A stretch of 64,000 nucleotides of DNA from JBMOUD01 sp049319665. Its GTDB lineage: Bacteria; Pseudomonadota; Gammaproteobacteria; Enterobacterales; Enterobacteriaceae. Under the pieces are notes generated by a model that saw only the letters and a list, made by a program, of their open reading frames with translations, searched no databases and had not been told where the DNA came from. Numbering within the stretch: the first letter of the stretch is position 1; every line of letters starts with the position of its first letter. The translations under genes were made by a program, and so were the position numbers. The stretch is from contig NZ_JBMOUD010000018.1 in the NCBI RefSeq assembly GCF_049319665.1, positions 1-64,000 on the forward strand, written 5' to 3'. This document shows, piece by piece, positions 8,817-18,719 of this stretch.

Positions 8817-8845
8817 GAAAAAACCCGCCGTTCGGCGGGTTTTTG
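8817..8845. terminator. Bidirectional terminator between tdk and adhE
   Basis: Arms AAACCCGCCG and CGGCGGGTTT (8821-8830, 8833-8842) with an A-run before and a T-run after can stop transcription from both the tdk and the adhE sides. Confidence 0.9.
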
Positions 8846-8884
8846 TATTACATATTGCAACGTCGATGAGATTACCTTAATTGA

Positions 8885-11557
8885 TTATTTCTTGGCCTTC
8901 TTTACTGGCGTCGCCTTTTCTACAGTTTGCGGGATATGTGTAGCTAATTCCTCGGTAAATTTTTTGCCGTAATAGGTGTCGAGCAGGATTTGCTTCAATT
9001 CTGAAATCAATGGATAACGCGGGTTAGCTCCAGTGCACTGGTCATCGAAAGCATCTTCAGACAGTTTATCCACTTTGGCTAGGAAGTCGGCTTCTTGTAC
9101 TCCCGCCTCACGAATAGATGTCGGAATGCCGAGTTCGGCTTTAATTTCATCTAACCAAGTCAGTAATTTTTCAATTTTCTGAGCGGTGCGGTCACCTGCG
9201 GCACTCAATCCAAGATGGTCGGCAATTTCTGCGTAGCGGCGACGCGCCTGCGGGCGGTCGTACTGGCTAAAGGCCGTTTGTTTGGTTGGATTATCATTGG
9301 CGTTATAACGAATGACGTTGGAAATTAACATCGCGTTGGCCAGGCCGTGTGGAATATGGAATTCGGACCCTAATTTATGGGCCATTGAATGGCATACGCC
9401 GAGGAAGGCGTTAGCAAACGCAATACCGGCGATAGTCGCTGCATTGTGCACACGCTCGCGAGCAACAGGATTCTTCGCGCCTTCTTTATAGCTGGCCGGG
9501 AGATACTCTTTTAGTAGTTTCAATGCCTGCAAGGCTTGGCCATCGGAGAATTCACTTGCCAGCACGGAGACGTAGGCTTCGAGCGCGTGGGTTACTGCAT
9601 CTAAACCACCAAACGCACACAGAGACTTCGGCATATTCATTACTAGGTTGGCATCAACAATTGCCATATCTGGTGTTAATGCATAATCTGCTAGCGGATA
9701 TTTTTGGCCCGTAGCATCGTCGGTGACGACAGCAAACGGTGTGACTTCAGAACCGGTGCCTGATGTGGTGGTGATGGCCACCATTTTGGCTTTGACGCCC
9801 ATTTTCGGGAATTTATAGATACGTTTGCGAATATCCATAAAGCGCAGGGCTAAATCTTCAAAATGCGTTTCTGGATGTTCATAGAGCACCCACATGATTT
9901 TTGCCGCATCCATCGGTGAACCACCACCTAAGGCGATAATCACATCTGGTTTGAAGGCGTTCATCTGCTCTGCGCCTTGACGAACAATACTTAAGGTCGG
10001 GTCGGCTTCTACTTCGAAGAAGACTTTAGATTCCACTCCATACTCTTTAAGTACGTTGGTGATTTGGTCTGCATAGCCATTATTAAACAAGTAGCGGTCG
10101 GTGACGATAAAGGCGCGTTTTGCTCCATCAGTTGCTACTTCTTCCAATGCGATAGGCAGAGAACCTCGGCGGAAGTAGATAGATCTCGGAAGTTTATGCC
10201 ACAACATATTTTCTGCTCGCTTCGCTACCGTTTTCTTGTTGATCAAATGTTTAGGACCAACGTTTTCAGAGATAGAGTTACCACCCCAAGAGCCACAGCC
10301 CAGCGTTAATGATGGGGCAAGCTTAAAGTTATAGAGATCGCCAATCCCGCCTTGTGAAGCTGGGGTATTGATAAGGATACGAGCCGTCTTCATTTTGTCA
10401 CCGAAGACCTTAACGCGTTCTGGTTGGTTATCTTGATCGGTATAGAGGCACGATGTGTGGCCGATGCCTCCCATTTCAACCAGTTTTTCAGCTTTATTCA
10501 CCGCATCGTCAAAGTTTTTGGCGCGGTACATCGCGAGGGTAGGAGAGAGTTTTTCATGAGCGAAAGGTTCTGTTTCATCAACCTTGACGACCTCACCGAT
10601 TAATACTTTCGTATTGGCAGGGACAGTGATACCCGCCATTTCTGCAATTTTTGTTGCCGGCTGGCCAACGATATCGGCATTCAGGCCGCCATTTTTAAGA
10701 ATCACATCCTGTACCGCTTTCAATTCTTTGCCGACCAGAATATAGCCGCCGTGAGATCTAAAGCGTTCTTTTACTGCATCATAAATTGAATCAACGACGA
10801 TAACAGACTGTTCGGATGCGCAGATTACGCCATTGTCGAAAGTTTTAGACATCAAGATAGAAGCTACGACGCGCTTAATATCGGCGGTTTCATCAACGAC
10901 TACGGGGGTATTACCGGCACCGACGCCGATTGCTGGCTTCCCTGAGCTATAGGCGGCTTTCACCATACCTGGACCGCCAGTTGCCAGAATTAAATTCAGA
11001 TCGGGGTGATGCATTAACTCATTGGATAACGGTACGCTTGGGGCATCTATCCAACCAATAATGTCTTTTGGTGCGCCCGCTGCAATCGCGGCTTGTAAGA
11101 CGATATTAGCCGCTTTAATCGTTGCTTTAGCAGCACGAGGATGTGGAGAGAAGATAATACCGTTGCGTGTCTTCAGACTAATAAGTGCTTTGAAAATGGC
11201 GGTAGAAGTGGGGTTAGTGGTAGGAACGATACCGCAGATAATACCGATGGGTTCGGCGATAGTAATAGTGCCGTATGTATTATCTTCGGCGATCACACCG
11301 CAGGTTTTTTCATCTTTATAGGCATTGTAGATATATTCAGAAGCGAAATGGTTTTTGATCACCTTATCTTCCACAATCCCCATTCCGGACTCTTCCACCG
11401 CAAGTTTAGCGAGTGGAATTCGGGCATCGGCGGCAGCGAGAGCCGCAGCACGAAAGACCTTATCTACTTGTTCTTGGGAGAAGTTTGCAAACTCACGCTG
11501 CGCTTTTTTTACTCGTGCTACAAGTTCATTTAGTTCAGCGACATTGGTTACAGCCAT
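8885..11557 (-). CDS. adhE: Bifunctional acetaldehyde-CoA/alcohol dehydrogenase AdhE
   Basis: Reduces acetyl-CoA to acetaldehyde and then to ethanol with two NADH during fermentation; the protein forms spirosomes. The 890-residue product has an N-terminal aldehyde dehydrogenase domain (about 1-440), with the catalytic Cys in GVICASEQS near residue 245. A linker leads to the C-terminal iron-dependent alcohol dehydrogenase (about 450-870), with GGGSPMDAAK and the metal-binding histidines in FLGVCHSMAHKLG and PHGLANA. AGGAG precedes the ATG. A 520-base upstream region carries a near-perfect FNR-type box. Confidence 0.97.
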   Translation of the reverse strand: MAVTNVAELNELVARVKKAQREFANFSQEQVDKVFRAAALAAADARIPLAKLAVEESGMGIVEDKVIKNHFASEYIYNAYKDEKTCGVIAEDNTYGTITIAEPIGIICGIVPTTNPTSTAIFKALISLKTRNGIIFSPHPRAAKATIKAANIVLQAAIAAGAPKDIIGWIDAPSVPLSNELMHHPDLNLILATGGPGMVKAAYSSGKPAIGVGAGNTPVVVDETADIKRVVASILMSKTFDNGVICASEQSVIVVDSIYDAVKERFRSHGGYILVGKELKAVQDVILKNGGLNADIVGQPATKIAEMAGITVPANTKVLIGEVVKVDETEPFAHEKLSPTLAMYRAKNFDDAVNKAEKLVEMGGIGHTSCLYTDQDNQPERVKVFGDKMKTARILINTPASQGGIGDLYNFKLAPSLTLGCGSWGGNSISENVGPKHLINKKTVAKRAENMLWHKLPRSIYFRRGSLPIALEEVATDGAKRAFIVTDRYLFNNGYADQITNVLKEYGVESKVFFEVEADPTLSIVRQGAEQMNAFKPDVIIALGGGSPMDAAKIMWVLYEHPETHFEDLALRFMDIRKRIYKFPKMGVKAKMVAITTTSGTGSEVTPFAVVTDDATGQKYPLADYALTPDMAIVDANLVMNMPKSLCAFGGLDAVTHALEAYVSVLASEFSDGQALQALKLLKEYLPASYKEGAKNPVARERVHNAATIAGIAFANAFLGVCHSMAHKLGSEFHIPHGLANAMLISNVIRYNANDNPTKQTAFSQYDRPQARRRYAEIADHLGLSAAGDRTAQKIEKLLTWLDEIKAELGIPTSIREAGVQEADFLAKVDKLSEDAFDDQCTGANPRYPLISELKQILLDTYYGKKFTEELATHIPQTVEKATPVKKAKK

Positions 11558-12079
11558 AATGCTCTCCTGATAATGTTAAACTTTTTTAGTAAATAATCCG
11601 GCAGAAACAAGAGTATAGACTGGCAAATAATCCCTATATGCCGAACTCAATGTTTTCATCATCTAAAACGATGAAGCAGGCTTTCATTTTCTAAAGAAGC
11701 TTGTGTTTTATGATTTTAAAAATAACATAAAATTTTGATATATAACGATATTTTAATCATATTAAGGAGGCTGTTTCTTTTCCTGACCTTGTACAAATCT
11801 TACCGTTCGGGACACTAGGCTAATATGATCCACATCAATAAAAATTAAAACTGACTCGTTTCAGCATAAAATAAGAAAAATGGTATTTTCATTTTCCATC
11901 ATGAAAATTAACAACTTGTTCATTAGTTTTTAATGGGTTTTGTTTTGTGAAGTAAATGACTGCTTTTTGTTATTTTTATGGCTATAAATGCTTTATTTTT
12001 GCGTGGAATATAGCCCGCAATTCCAGTACATTGGCGCGCATCAACACCTTATTGCTATGGCATTTTTGCGGAGTTCTTC
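11558..12079. other. Divergent adhE-ychE regulatory region
   Basis: About 520 AT-rich bases with no supported gene. It would hold the adhE promoter and leader, the candidate FNR-type box at 11825-11838, and the ychE promoter. In E. coli the adhE upstream region is similarly long and binds several regulators. The short open frames here lack ribosome binding sites. Confidence 0.5.
11825..11838. promoter_or_regulatory. Candidate FNR-type box upstream of adhE
   Basis: ATGAT-ccac-ATCAA matches the FNR consensus TTGAT-N4-ATCAA at nine of ten positions, about 270 bases upstream of adhE. E. coli adhE is induced without oxygen, so a redox site here would make sense, but no binding is shown by sequence alone. 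Confidence 0.4.
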
Positions 12080-12724
12080 GTGAGCCAATCTGTTCTCGAT
12101 TTTTCAGGTTATATAAAGTTTTTTATTGGGTTGTTTGCCTTAGTTAACCCGATTGGTATTTTGCCTGTATTTATCGGCATGACGAGTTATCAAACCGCGC
12201 CAGCACGTGAAAAAACCAATGTCACGGCTAACTTTTCAGTCGCGATTATTCTGTGCTGTTCACTGTTTTTTGGTGACATGATTTTACGTTTGTTTGGTAT
12301 CTCTATTGATTCTTTCCGTATTGCTGGTGGCATTCTGGTCGTGACCATCGCGATGTCGATGATCAGTGGCAAGATAGGACAAGATAAACAGAATAAGCAG
12401 GAAAAAACCGAAACTGCTAACCGTGAAAGTATCGGCGTAGTGCCCTTAGCTTTGCCTTTAATGGCTGGGCCAGGTGCTATTAGCTCAACAATTGTTTGGA
12501 GCTCTCGTTACCACAGTTGGGAAAACCTACTTGGTCTGACGCTGACAATTGTATTTTTTGCATTTTGTTGCTGGCTACTGTTCCGTGCAGCACCTTTGGT
12601 TATGCGTTTACTCGGACAGACAGGCATAAACGTGATCACACGTATTATGGGATTATTGCTGATGTCACTTGGTATAGAGTTCATTATCAATGGAATTAAG
12701 GCGATTTTCCCTGGCTTGTTATGA
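12080..12724 (+). CDS. ychE: MarC family membrane protein YchE
   Basis: A 214-residue inner-membrane protein of the MarC/UPF0056 family with about six hydrophobic segments. The family motif regions LVNPIGILPVF (about 20-30) and PLALPLMAGPGAI (about 120-132) are both present. The function is not known; the earlier link of MarC to antibiotic resistance was not upheld. GTG start at 12080 with GGAG six bases upstream. It lies between adhE and opp as in E. coli. Confidence 0.9.
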   Translation: MSQSVLDFSGYIKFFIGLFALVNPIGILPVFIGMTSYQTAPAREKTNVTANFSVAIILCCSLFFGDMILRLFGISIDSFRIAGGILVVTIAMSMISGKIGQDKQNKQEKTETANRESIGVVPLALPLMAGPGAISSTIVWSSRYHSWENLLGLTLTIVFFAFCCWLLFRAAPLVMRLLGQTGINVITRIMGLLLMSLGIEFIINGIKAIFPGLL

Positions 12725-13995
12725 TTGCTTAAAAAGCAGGCTGCGGCAGCGCACAAGGCATTATAGTCAATGACACACTAATAGAGTGGGGCGATCTTAT
12801 CTCCCCACTTTAATTCAATTATATCTTAGATACATCTACTTACAGATATCGGGTCTGCTCGGCGTTTATGGTCCGTATTATTTTATTTAATAATGCAATG
12901 CATTATAATAGTGCAGCTAATGTGCAAAAAATAAACGTATGCACCTCAATGTTGCATAAAACCCCGTTACTTAGCTAATTTTCATTCAAAGCCTCGTTTT
13001 AGTTGGTTTCCTCCGTGATTTTTACGCGTTTTATTACATATCTCTGCCCGTTTTGACGTTAAATTAATCATATCATTCTGTAGGGCTTGTGCCGGATGTA
13101 TCGAGATGATATTAGTGTTTAACGTTGGGTTCACAGGTGTTTATGCTTAAAACTCAGTCAATGCTAATGTATTGTGTTAGGGCATAATTTACTCAGAAAA
13201 TCCAAGTGTTTTTTGTGCTGAATTTTTTATAAACCAAGTAATTTCAATATGTTAAATGCATTTCATTAACATTGAGAGGACGAGGTGAATAGTCATTAGC
13301 AAGCTATTTACGAGAATTGCATAGCATTTCTGCAAAATTAATTGGCGCAGTGACTACGCATCTGATAATTTTCGGGACATCTTTTAAAATGGAAGTTAGT
13401 TCGGCATTTTGTCGAAATGAGAACGGATCTTGCTAGGATAAGTAAGATAGGTTTGGAGCACTTTCATTTTTGGAGAGTTTTGTGGCAGATAACGTCCATC
13501 ACATTCTAGAGTCATCGCCGTTGCTATTTGCGTCTTTGCAAAAAGATGTTTTTGGCAAACGTTTTGAGGACGGAATGACCTACCACTCCATGCGATGCGG
13601 TAATCAAACTCCAAATATACGTTTTCTCTTAACGGTTATTCTTTAATCGATGGATGAAGTGCGCCTGCTTGGCTGTTAAAAATAAATACAACGCAGCTCG
13701 CATATTGTTGATATGCGCATTGTGAAAAGATAGCTGATGGTGTTATCGAGGCGGGGGCGTCTCGTTTTAGGTGCTATTTTATGAGTACTTGAGCATCTAA
13801 ACATCGATAAGCGATTTTTTAAGTAGTGGCAAAAAGCAGTAAGTAATAGGGGGAGGCCGTCCTGAGCGGATAGGCTATAACACAGAGGTTTCTTGACGGG
13901 GAATTCGTTCAATGCCCTGCTTGAAACAAACCCGCTAAGGGTTTCTCTTTTCCTGAATAGGAAAAGTTAATAATAAAAACTGGAGTTGAAATTAA
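12725..13995. other. Long intergenic region ychE-oppA
   Basis: About 1.27 kb before oppA, with no homolog I recognise. It contains an inverted repeat ATAATGCA-a-TGCATTAT at 12890-12906, AT-rich stretches, the 54-codon ORF listed separately at 13482, and the oppA leader with a TAAGGG-type C/T-rich stretch near 13935-13955. In E. coli the oppA leader is a target of the small RNA GcvB, so part of this DNA is probably a regulated leader. Confidence 0.4.
13482..13646 (+). CDS. Unrecognised 54-residue ORF upstream of oppA
   Basis: A GTG at 13482 is preceded by GGAGAG with a good spacing of about five bases, and the frame is open for 54 codons (start VADNVHHILESSPLLFASLQ). I recognise no domain; it has no signal peptide or membrane segment and has a single cysteine. 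It could be a real small protein, a leftover of a decayed gene, or chance. A weaker open frame runs opposite to it (13396-13614). It lies in the long gap before oppA. Confidence 0.25.
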   Translation: MADNVHHILESSPLLFASLQKDVFGKRFEDGMTYHSMRCGNQTPNIRFLLTVIL

Positions 13996-15636
13996 ATGAC
14001 CAACATCACAAAAAAAAATCTACTCGCCGCTTGCGTATTAACGGCAATTGGCTCTTTATCTGCTGCTAGTACATTTGCGGCTGATGTTCCTGCAGGCGTG
14101 CAACTTGCCGCTAAGCAAGAATTAGTTCGCAATAATGGAGATGAAGTTCAGTCACTTGACCCACATAAAGTCGAAGGTGTACCTGAATCTAACGTTATCC
14201 GTGACCTGCTGGAAGGCCTGACTGACACTGACCCAAAAGATGGTAGTGTTGTTCCAGGTGTTGCTGAAAGCTGGGAAAACCAAGATTTTAAAGTCTGGAC
14301 CTTCCACCTGCGTAAAGATGCAAAATGGTCTAACGGCGCGCCAGTTACTGCTGCCGATTTCGTTTACAGCTGGCAGCGTTTGGCCGATCCAAAAACCGCG
14401 TCTCCTTATGAAAGCTATCTGCAATACGGCCACATCGTAAATATCGACGATATCATCGCAGGTAAAAAAAGCCCGGACACCTTGGGTGTAAAAGCGCTTG
14501 ACGATCATACTCTGCAAGTGACCTTAAGTGAGCCAGTACCTTACTTTGTTAAAATGCTGTCACACACCTCAATGAAGCCTGTATACAAACCGGCTGTTGA
14601 GAAATTTGGTGATAAGTGGACGTTGCCTGCAAACTATGTCAGCAACGGTGCTTACAAATTAAAAACCTGGACCGTTAACGAACGTATCGTGCTTGAGCGC
14701 AACCCTGAATATTGGGATAACGCAAAAACTGTTCTGAATCAGGTCACTTACCTGCCAATTTCTTCAGAAGTGTCAGACGTTAACCGCTACCGCAGCGGCG
14801 AAATCGACATGACTTATAACAACATGCCGATCGAGCTGTTCCATAAGCTGAAGACTGATATTCCAAAAGAAGTCCACGTTGACCCGTATCTGTGTACCTA
14901 TTACTACGAAATCAACAACCAGAAAGCACCATTCACTGATAACCGTGTTCGTACAGCTCTGAAACTGGGCCTGGATCGCGATATCATTGCTAATAAAGTG
15001 AAAGCTCAGGGTGACCTGCCGGCTTACGGTTTGACCCCTCCTTATACCGACGGTGCAAAACTGACGCCTCCAGCCTGGTTCAAAGAAACTCAGGAGCAAC
15101 GTAACGCCGAAGGTAAAAAACTGTTGGCAGAAGCTGGTTATAACGATCAACACCCTCTGACCTTCAGCCTGCTGTATAACTCTTCTGATCTGCATAAGAA
15201 ACTGGCTATCGCAGCAGCAGCTATCTGGAAGAAAAACTTAGGCGTTGACGTCAAGCTGGAAAACCAAGAGTGGAAAACCTACTTGGAAACTCGCCATCAG
15301 GGTAACTTCGATGTGGCGCGTGCTGGCTGGTGTTCTGACTATAACGAACCAACGTCATTCCTGAACACCATGCTCTCTGGCAGCAGCAACAATACTGCAC
15401 ACTATAACAGCCCTGCTTTCGACAAAATCATTGCTGATGCGCTGCAGGTGAAAACTGAAGACCAACGTTCAGCACTTTACCAACAGGCTGAAACTCAGTT
15501 GGATAAAGACTCTGCGATCATTCCAGTGTTCTACTACGTGAATGCTCGTCTGGTGAAACCTTATGTTGGTGGTTACACCGGTAAGGATCCACAGGACAAC
15601 GTTTATTCTAAAAACCTGTACATCATCAAGCATTAA
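13996..15636 (+). CDS. oppA: Oligopeptide-binding protein OppA
   Basis: Periplasmic receptor that binds peptides of about two to five residues and passes them to the OppBCDF transporter. The 546-residue precursor has a clear signal peptide (MTNITKKNLLAACVLTAIG, cleavage after ...STFA-ADVPAG near residue 29). It then shows the SBP family 5 pattern, for example LDPHKVEGVPESNVIRDLLEGL and the C-terminal WCSDYNEPTSFLNTML. GGAG lies before the ATG. It is first in oppABCDF and is separated from oppB by a hairpin, as expected for a binding protein made in excess. Confidence 0.97.
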   Translation: MTNITKKNLLAACVLTAIGSLSAASTFAADVPAGVQLAAKQELVRNNGDEVQSLDPHKVEGVPESNVIRDLLEGLTDTDPKDGSVVPGVAESWENQDFKVWTFHLRKDAKWSNGAPVTAADFVYSWQRLADPKTASPYESYLQYGHIVNIDDIIAGKKSPDTLGVKALDDHTLQVTLSEPVPYFVKMLSHTSMKPVYKPAVEKFGDKWTLPANYVSNGAYKLKTWTVNERIVLERNPEYWDNAKTVLNQVTYLPISSEVSDVNRYRSGEIDMTYNNMPIELFHKLKTDIPKEVHVDPYLCTYYYEINNQKAPFTDNRVRTALKLGLDRDIIANKVKAQGDLPAYGLTPPYTDGAKLTPPAWFKETQEQRNAEGKKLLAEAGYNDQHPLTFSLLYNSSDLHKKLAIAAAAIWKKNLGVDVKLENQEWKTYLETRHQGNFDVARAGWCSDYNEPTSFLNTMLSGSSNNTAHYNSPAFDKIIADALQVKTEDQRSALYQQAETQLDKDSAIIPVFYYVNARLVKPYVGGYTGKDPQDNVYSKNLYIIKH

Positions 15637-15647
15637 TCTGTGAACAA

Positions 15648-15672
15648 CAGGGGCCTCGATTCGCGGCCCCTG
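15648..15672 (+). terminator. Hairpin between oppA and oppB (attenuating or stabilising)
   Basis: Eight-base GC-rich arms CAGGGGCC / GGCCCCTG enclose a nine-base loop, directly after the oppA stop. No strong U-run follows, so it probably protects the oppA 3' end or lowers transcription into oppBCDF. Confidence 0.6.
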
Positions 15673-15722
15673 ATTAGTCGTTTGCATAGATTAATTGTTT
15701 GCTTAGATTAGTCGTTTGCACA
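15672..15722. repeat. Three 17-bp tandem repeats between oppA and oppB
   Basis: Three adjacent 17-base units begin at 15672, 15689 and 15706. Each starts GATTA and contains GTTTGC (unit 1 GATTAGTCGTTTGCATA). The first and third are nearly the same and the second differs at a few bases. They fill the gap just after the oppA hairpin. Confidence 0.8.
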
Positions 15723-15850
15723 CCATTTTTATAAGCAGAGCTGTTTACAAGCAATGGTAAATGGCCAACGCACCAGCCAGTGTTCTATGGCGGTGTGATA
15801 AAAGCCGAAACACTCCAGCGTATTCAGGCTAAGAACAATAGGTACGGGCA

Positions 15851-16771
15851 ATGTTAAAATTTATTTTACGCCGCTGTCTGGAAGCGATTCCGACGCTATT
15901 CATACTCATTACGATTTCGTTCTTTATGATGCGTCTCGCCCCTGGTAGCCCTTTTACCGGTGAGCGTAATCTTCCACCAGAAGTAATGGCGAACATTGAG
16001 GCGAAATATCACCTTAATGACCCAATGTATAAACAGTATTTCCATTATTTGGCGCAATTGGCTAAAGGCGATTTTGGCCCGTCGTTCAAATATAAAGATT
16101 ACAGTGTGAACGATCTGCTGGCGACGTCCTTCCCAGTGTCAGCCAAACTCGGCTTGGCGGCGTTCATTTTGGCTATTGTATTGGGCGTATCTGCGGGGGT
16201 GATCGCAGCGCTTAATCAAAACACAAAATGGGACTATACGGTGATGGGGCTTGCCATGACCGGGGTAGTCATACCCAGTTTTGTGGTAGCACCATTATTA
16301 GTTTTGATTTTCTCTATTATGCTCAAATGGCTGCCAGGCGGTGGTTGGCATAATGGCGGGTTTAAATATATGGTACTGCCAATGGTGGCACTATCACTGG
16401 CGTATATTGCCAGCATCGCACGTATTACTCGTGGTTCGATGATTGAAGTTCTGCACTCCAACTTTATCCGCACCGCGCGTGCTAAAGGCTTACCGCTTAG
16501 TCGTATTATCTTCCGCCATGCATTGAAACCGGCCATGCTGCCTGTGATGTCCTATATGGGGCCGGCATTTGTCGGGATCATTACGGGCTCAATGGTGATT
16601 GAAAGCATTTACGGATTGCCGGGGATTGGTCAGCTGTTTGTTAACGGTGCATTAAACCGTGACTACTCGCTGGTACTGAGCCTGACCATTCTGGTCGGTG
16701 CCCTGACTATTTTATTCAATGCGATCGTCGACGTGCTATACGCCGTTATCGATCCTAAGATCCGTTATTAA
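15851..16771 (+). CDS. oppB: Oligopeptide ABC transporter permease OppB
   Basis: One of the two inner-membrane permeases of the peptide importer. It has 306 residues with six membrane segments, the first at about residues 9-30. The ABC-facing EAA loop lies in FIRTARAKGLPLSRIIFRHALKPA (about 210-233). Length and sequence match E. coli OppB. It pairs with OppC, whose start lies 17 bases downstream. Confidence 0.96.
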   Translation: MLKFILRRCLEAIPTLFILITISFFMMRLAPGSPFTGERNLPPEVMANIEAKYHLNDPMYKQYFHYLAQLAKGDFGPSFKYKDYSVNDLLATSFPVSAKLGLAAFILAIVLGVSAGVIAALNQNTKWDYTVMGLAMTGVVIPSFVVAPLLVLIFSIMLKWLPGGGWHNGGFKYMVLPMVALSLAYIASIARITRGSMIEVLHSNFIRTARAKGLPLSRIIFRHALKPAMLPVMSYMGPAFVGIITGSMVIESIYGLPGIGQLFVNGALNRDYSLVLSLTILVGALTILFNAIVDVLYAVIDPKIRY

Positions 16772-16788
16772 GGCTGGAGTTCGCCAAT

Positions 16789-17700
16789 ATGATGTTAAGT
16801 AATAAAAAAAATAGCGAAGCTCTGGAGAACTTTACGGAGAAGCTGGAGATAGAAGGGCGCAGTCTATGGCAGGATGCTAGCCGCCGTTTCATGCACAACC
16901 GTGCGGCAGTGGCTAGTTTGATTGTACTGGTGCTGATTTCTCTGTTTGTTATCTTTGCGCCGATGTTAGCGCAGTTCAAATATGATGATACCGATTGGAA
17001 TATGATGTCGGCAGCGCCGGACTTTGCCACTGGACACTATTTCGGTACCGATTCATCCGGGCGTGACTTGATGGTTCGTGTCGCTATCGGTGGTCGCATC
17101 TCCCTAATGGTCGGTGTGTCCGCTGCGTTGGTCGCCGTGGTACTGGGTACCTTGTATGGTTCTATTTCCGGTTACCTGGGTGGCAAAACTGACTCTGCCA
17201 TGATGCGTCTGCTGGAAATTCTCAACTCTTTCCCGTTCATGTTCTTCGTTATCTTGCTGGTGACGTTCTTTGGACAGAACATCTTCCTGATTTTTGTCGC
17301 TATCGGTATGGTGTCATGGCTTGACATGGCGCGTATCGTCCGTGGGCAGACGTTAGGCTTAAAACGTAAAGAGTTCATTGAAGCTGCATTAGTGAGCGGT
17401 GTCTCTACCCGCAATATCGTGTTGCGTCATATCGTTCCTAACGTACTGGGTGTGGTTGTCGTTTACGCTTCACTGTTAGTACCAAGCATGATTCTATTTG
17501 AATCCTTCCTGAGCTTCTTAGGCTTAGGTACCCAAGAACCATTGAGCAGCTGGGGTGCATTGCTTAGCGATGGCGCAAACTCGATGGAAGTTTCACCTTG
17601 GCTGCTGCTGTTCCCGGCTGGTTTCCTGGTCGTGACGCTGTTCTGTTTCAACTTTATCGGTGATGGCTTACGTGATGCCCTCGACCCGAAAGACCGCTAA
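16789..17700 (+). CDS. oppC: Oligopeptide ABC transporter permease OppC
   Basis: Second permease of the Opp importer, 303 residues (302 in E. coli). The cytoplasmic N-terminus (MMLSNKKNSEALENF) precedes a first membrane segment at about residues 38-60. The EAA motif is in FIEAALVSGVSTRNIVLRH (about 198-216). GGAG precedes the ATG. It lies between oppB and oppD with short spacers, inside the opp operon. Confidence 0.96.
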   Translation: MMLSNKKNSEALENFTEKLEIEGRSLWQDASRRFMHNRAAVASLIVLVLISLFVIFAPMLAQFKYDDTDWNMMSAAPDFATGHYFGTDSSGRDLMVRVAIGGRISLMVGVSAALVAVVLGTLYGSISGYLGGKTDSAMMRLLEILNSFPFMFFVILLVTFFGQNIFLIFVAIGMVSWLDMARIVRGQTLGLKRKEFIEAALVSGVSTRNIVLRHIVPNVLGVVVVYASLLVPSMILFESFLSFLGLGTQEPLSSWGALLSDGANSMEVSPWLLLFPAGFLVVTLFCFNFIGDGLRDALDPKDR

Positions 17701-17708
17701 GGAGTGCC

Positions 17709-18719
17709 ATGATGAGCACCACTGAACATAGCACTACCGACAAAAATAGTTCTCCGATCCTGCTAGATGTCAAAGATCTGCGGGTTACTTTCGGCACGCC
17801 CGATGGTGATGTAACCGCAGTTAATGATCTTAATTTCTCCCTGCGTGCTGGTGAAACTTTAGGTATCGTTGGCGAGTCTGGCTCGGGTAAATCGCAAACG
17901 GCTTTCGCGCTGATGGGCCTGCTGGCTAGCAATGGCCGTATTGGCGGTTCTGCTAAATTTGACGGCCGGGAAATTCTGAATTTGCCACCACGTGAGCTTA
18001 ATAAATTACGTGCCCAGCAAATTTCGATGATCTTCCAAGACCCAATGACTTCCCTTAACCCGTATATGCGGGTAGGGGAGCAGTTAATGGAAGTCTTGAT
18101 GCTGCATAAACATCTGAGCAAGAGCGAAGCGTTTGAAGAGTCTGTACGTATGCTTGATGCGGTAAAAATGCCGGAAGCACGTAAACGTATGAAGATGTAC
18201 CCCCACGAGTTTTCTGGTGGGATGCGCCAACGCGTGATGATCGCAATGGCATTGCTGTGTAGCCCTAAGCTGCTGATTGCCGATGAGCCAACGACTGCGC
18301 TGGACGTCACTGTTCAGGCGCAGATCATGACACTCCTCAACGAGCTGAAAGCAGAATTCAACACCGCAATTATTATGATCACCCATGATCTTGGCGTTGT
18401 CGCCGGGATCTGTGACAAAGTGCTGGTTATGTATGCCGGTCGTACCATGGAATACGGACAGGCGCGTGAAGTGTTTTACCAGCCGAGTCATCCTTATTCA
18501 ATTGGTCTGCTCAATGCTGTTCCGCGTCTGGATGCGGATGGCGATGCTCTGCTGACTATCCCAGGTAACCCACCGAACCTATTGCGTTTGCCAAGCGGCT
18601 GTCCTTTCCAGCCTCGCTGCCCTTATGCAAAAGAGTTGTGCGCCACGGCTCCGCCGCTGGAGCGTTTCGGTGATGGGCGCTTGCGTGCCTGCTTTGAGCC
18701 TGTGGAGGCGCTAGTATGA
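17709..18719 (+). CDS. oppD: Oligopeptide ABC transporter ATPase OppD
   Basis: Cytoplasmic ATPase that drives peptide import together with OppF. Walker A is GESGSGKSQ (about residues 53-61), the signature is FSGGMRQR, and Walker B is LLIADEPTTALD. The C-terminal extension with CPFQPRCPYAKELC is the cysteine-rich segment of the Opp/Dpp ATPases that can carry an iron-sulfur cluster. It has 336 residues. GGAG precedes the ATG; the end overlaps oppF by four bases (ATGA). Confidence 0.96.
   Translation: MMSTTEHSTTDKNSSPILLDVKDLRVTFGTPDGDVTAVNDLNFSLRAGETLGIVGESGSGKSQTAFALMGLLASNGRIGGSAKFDGREILNLPPRELNKLRAQQISMIFQDPMTSLNPYMRVGEQLMEVLMLHKHLSKSEAFEESVRMLDAVKMPEARKRMKMYPHEFSGGMRQRVMIAMALLCSPKLLIADEPTTALDVTVQAQIMTLLNELKAEFNTAIIMITHDLGVVAGICDKVLVMYAGRTMEYGQAREVFYQPSHPYSIGLLNAVPRLDADGDALLTIPGNPPNLLRLPSGCPFQPRCPYAKELCATAPPLERFGDGRLRACFEPVEALV

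Noticed and set aside
13396..13912. Two minus-strand open frames (13396-13614 and 13676-13912) before oppA
   Set aside because: Neither has a ribosome binding site or family features. The plus-strand ORF at 13482 has better start signals.
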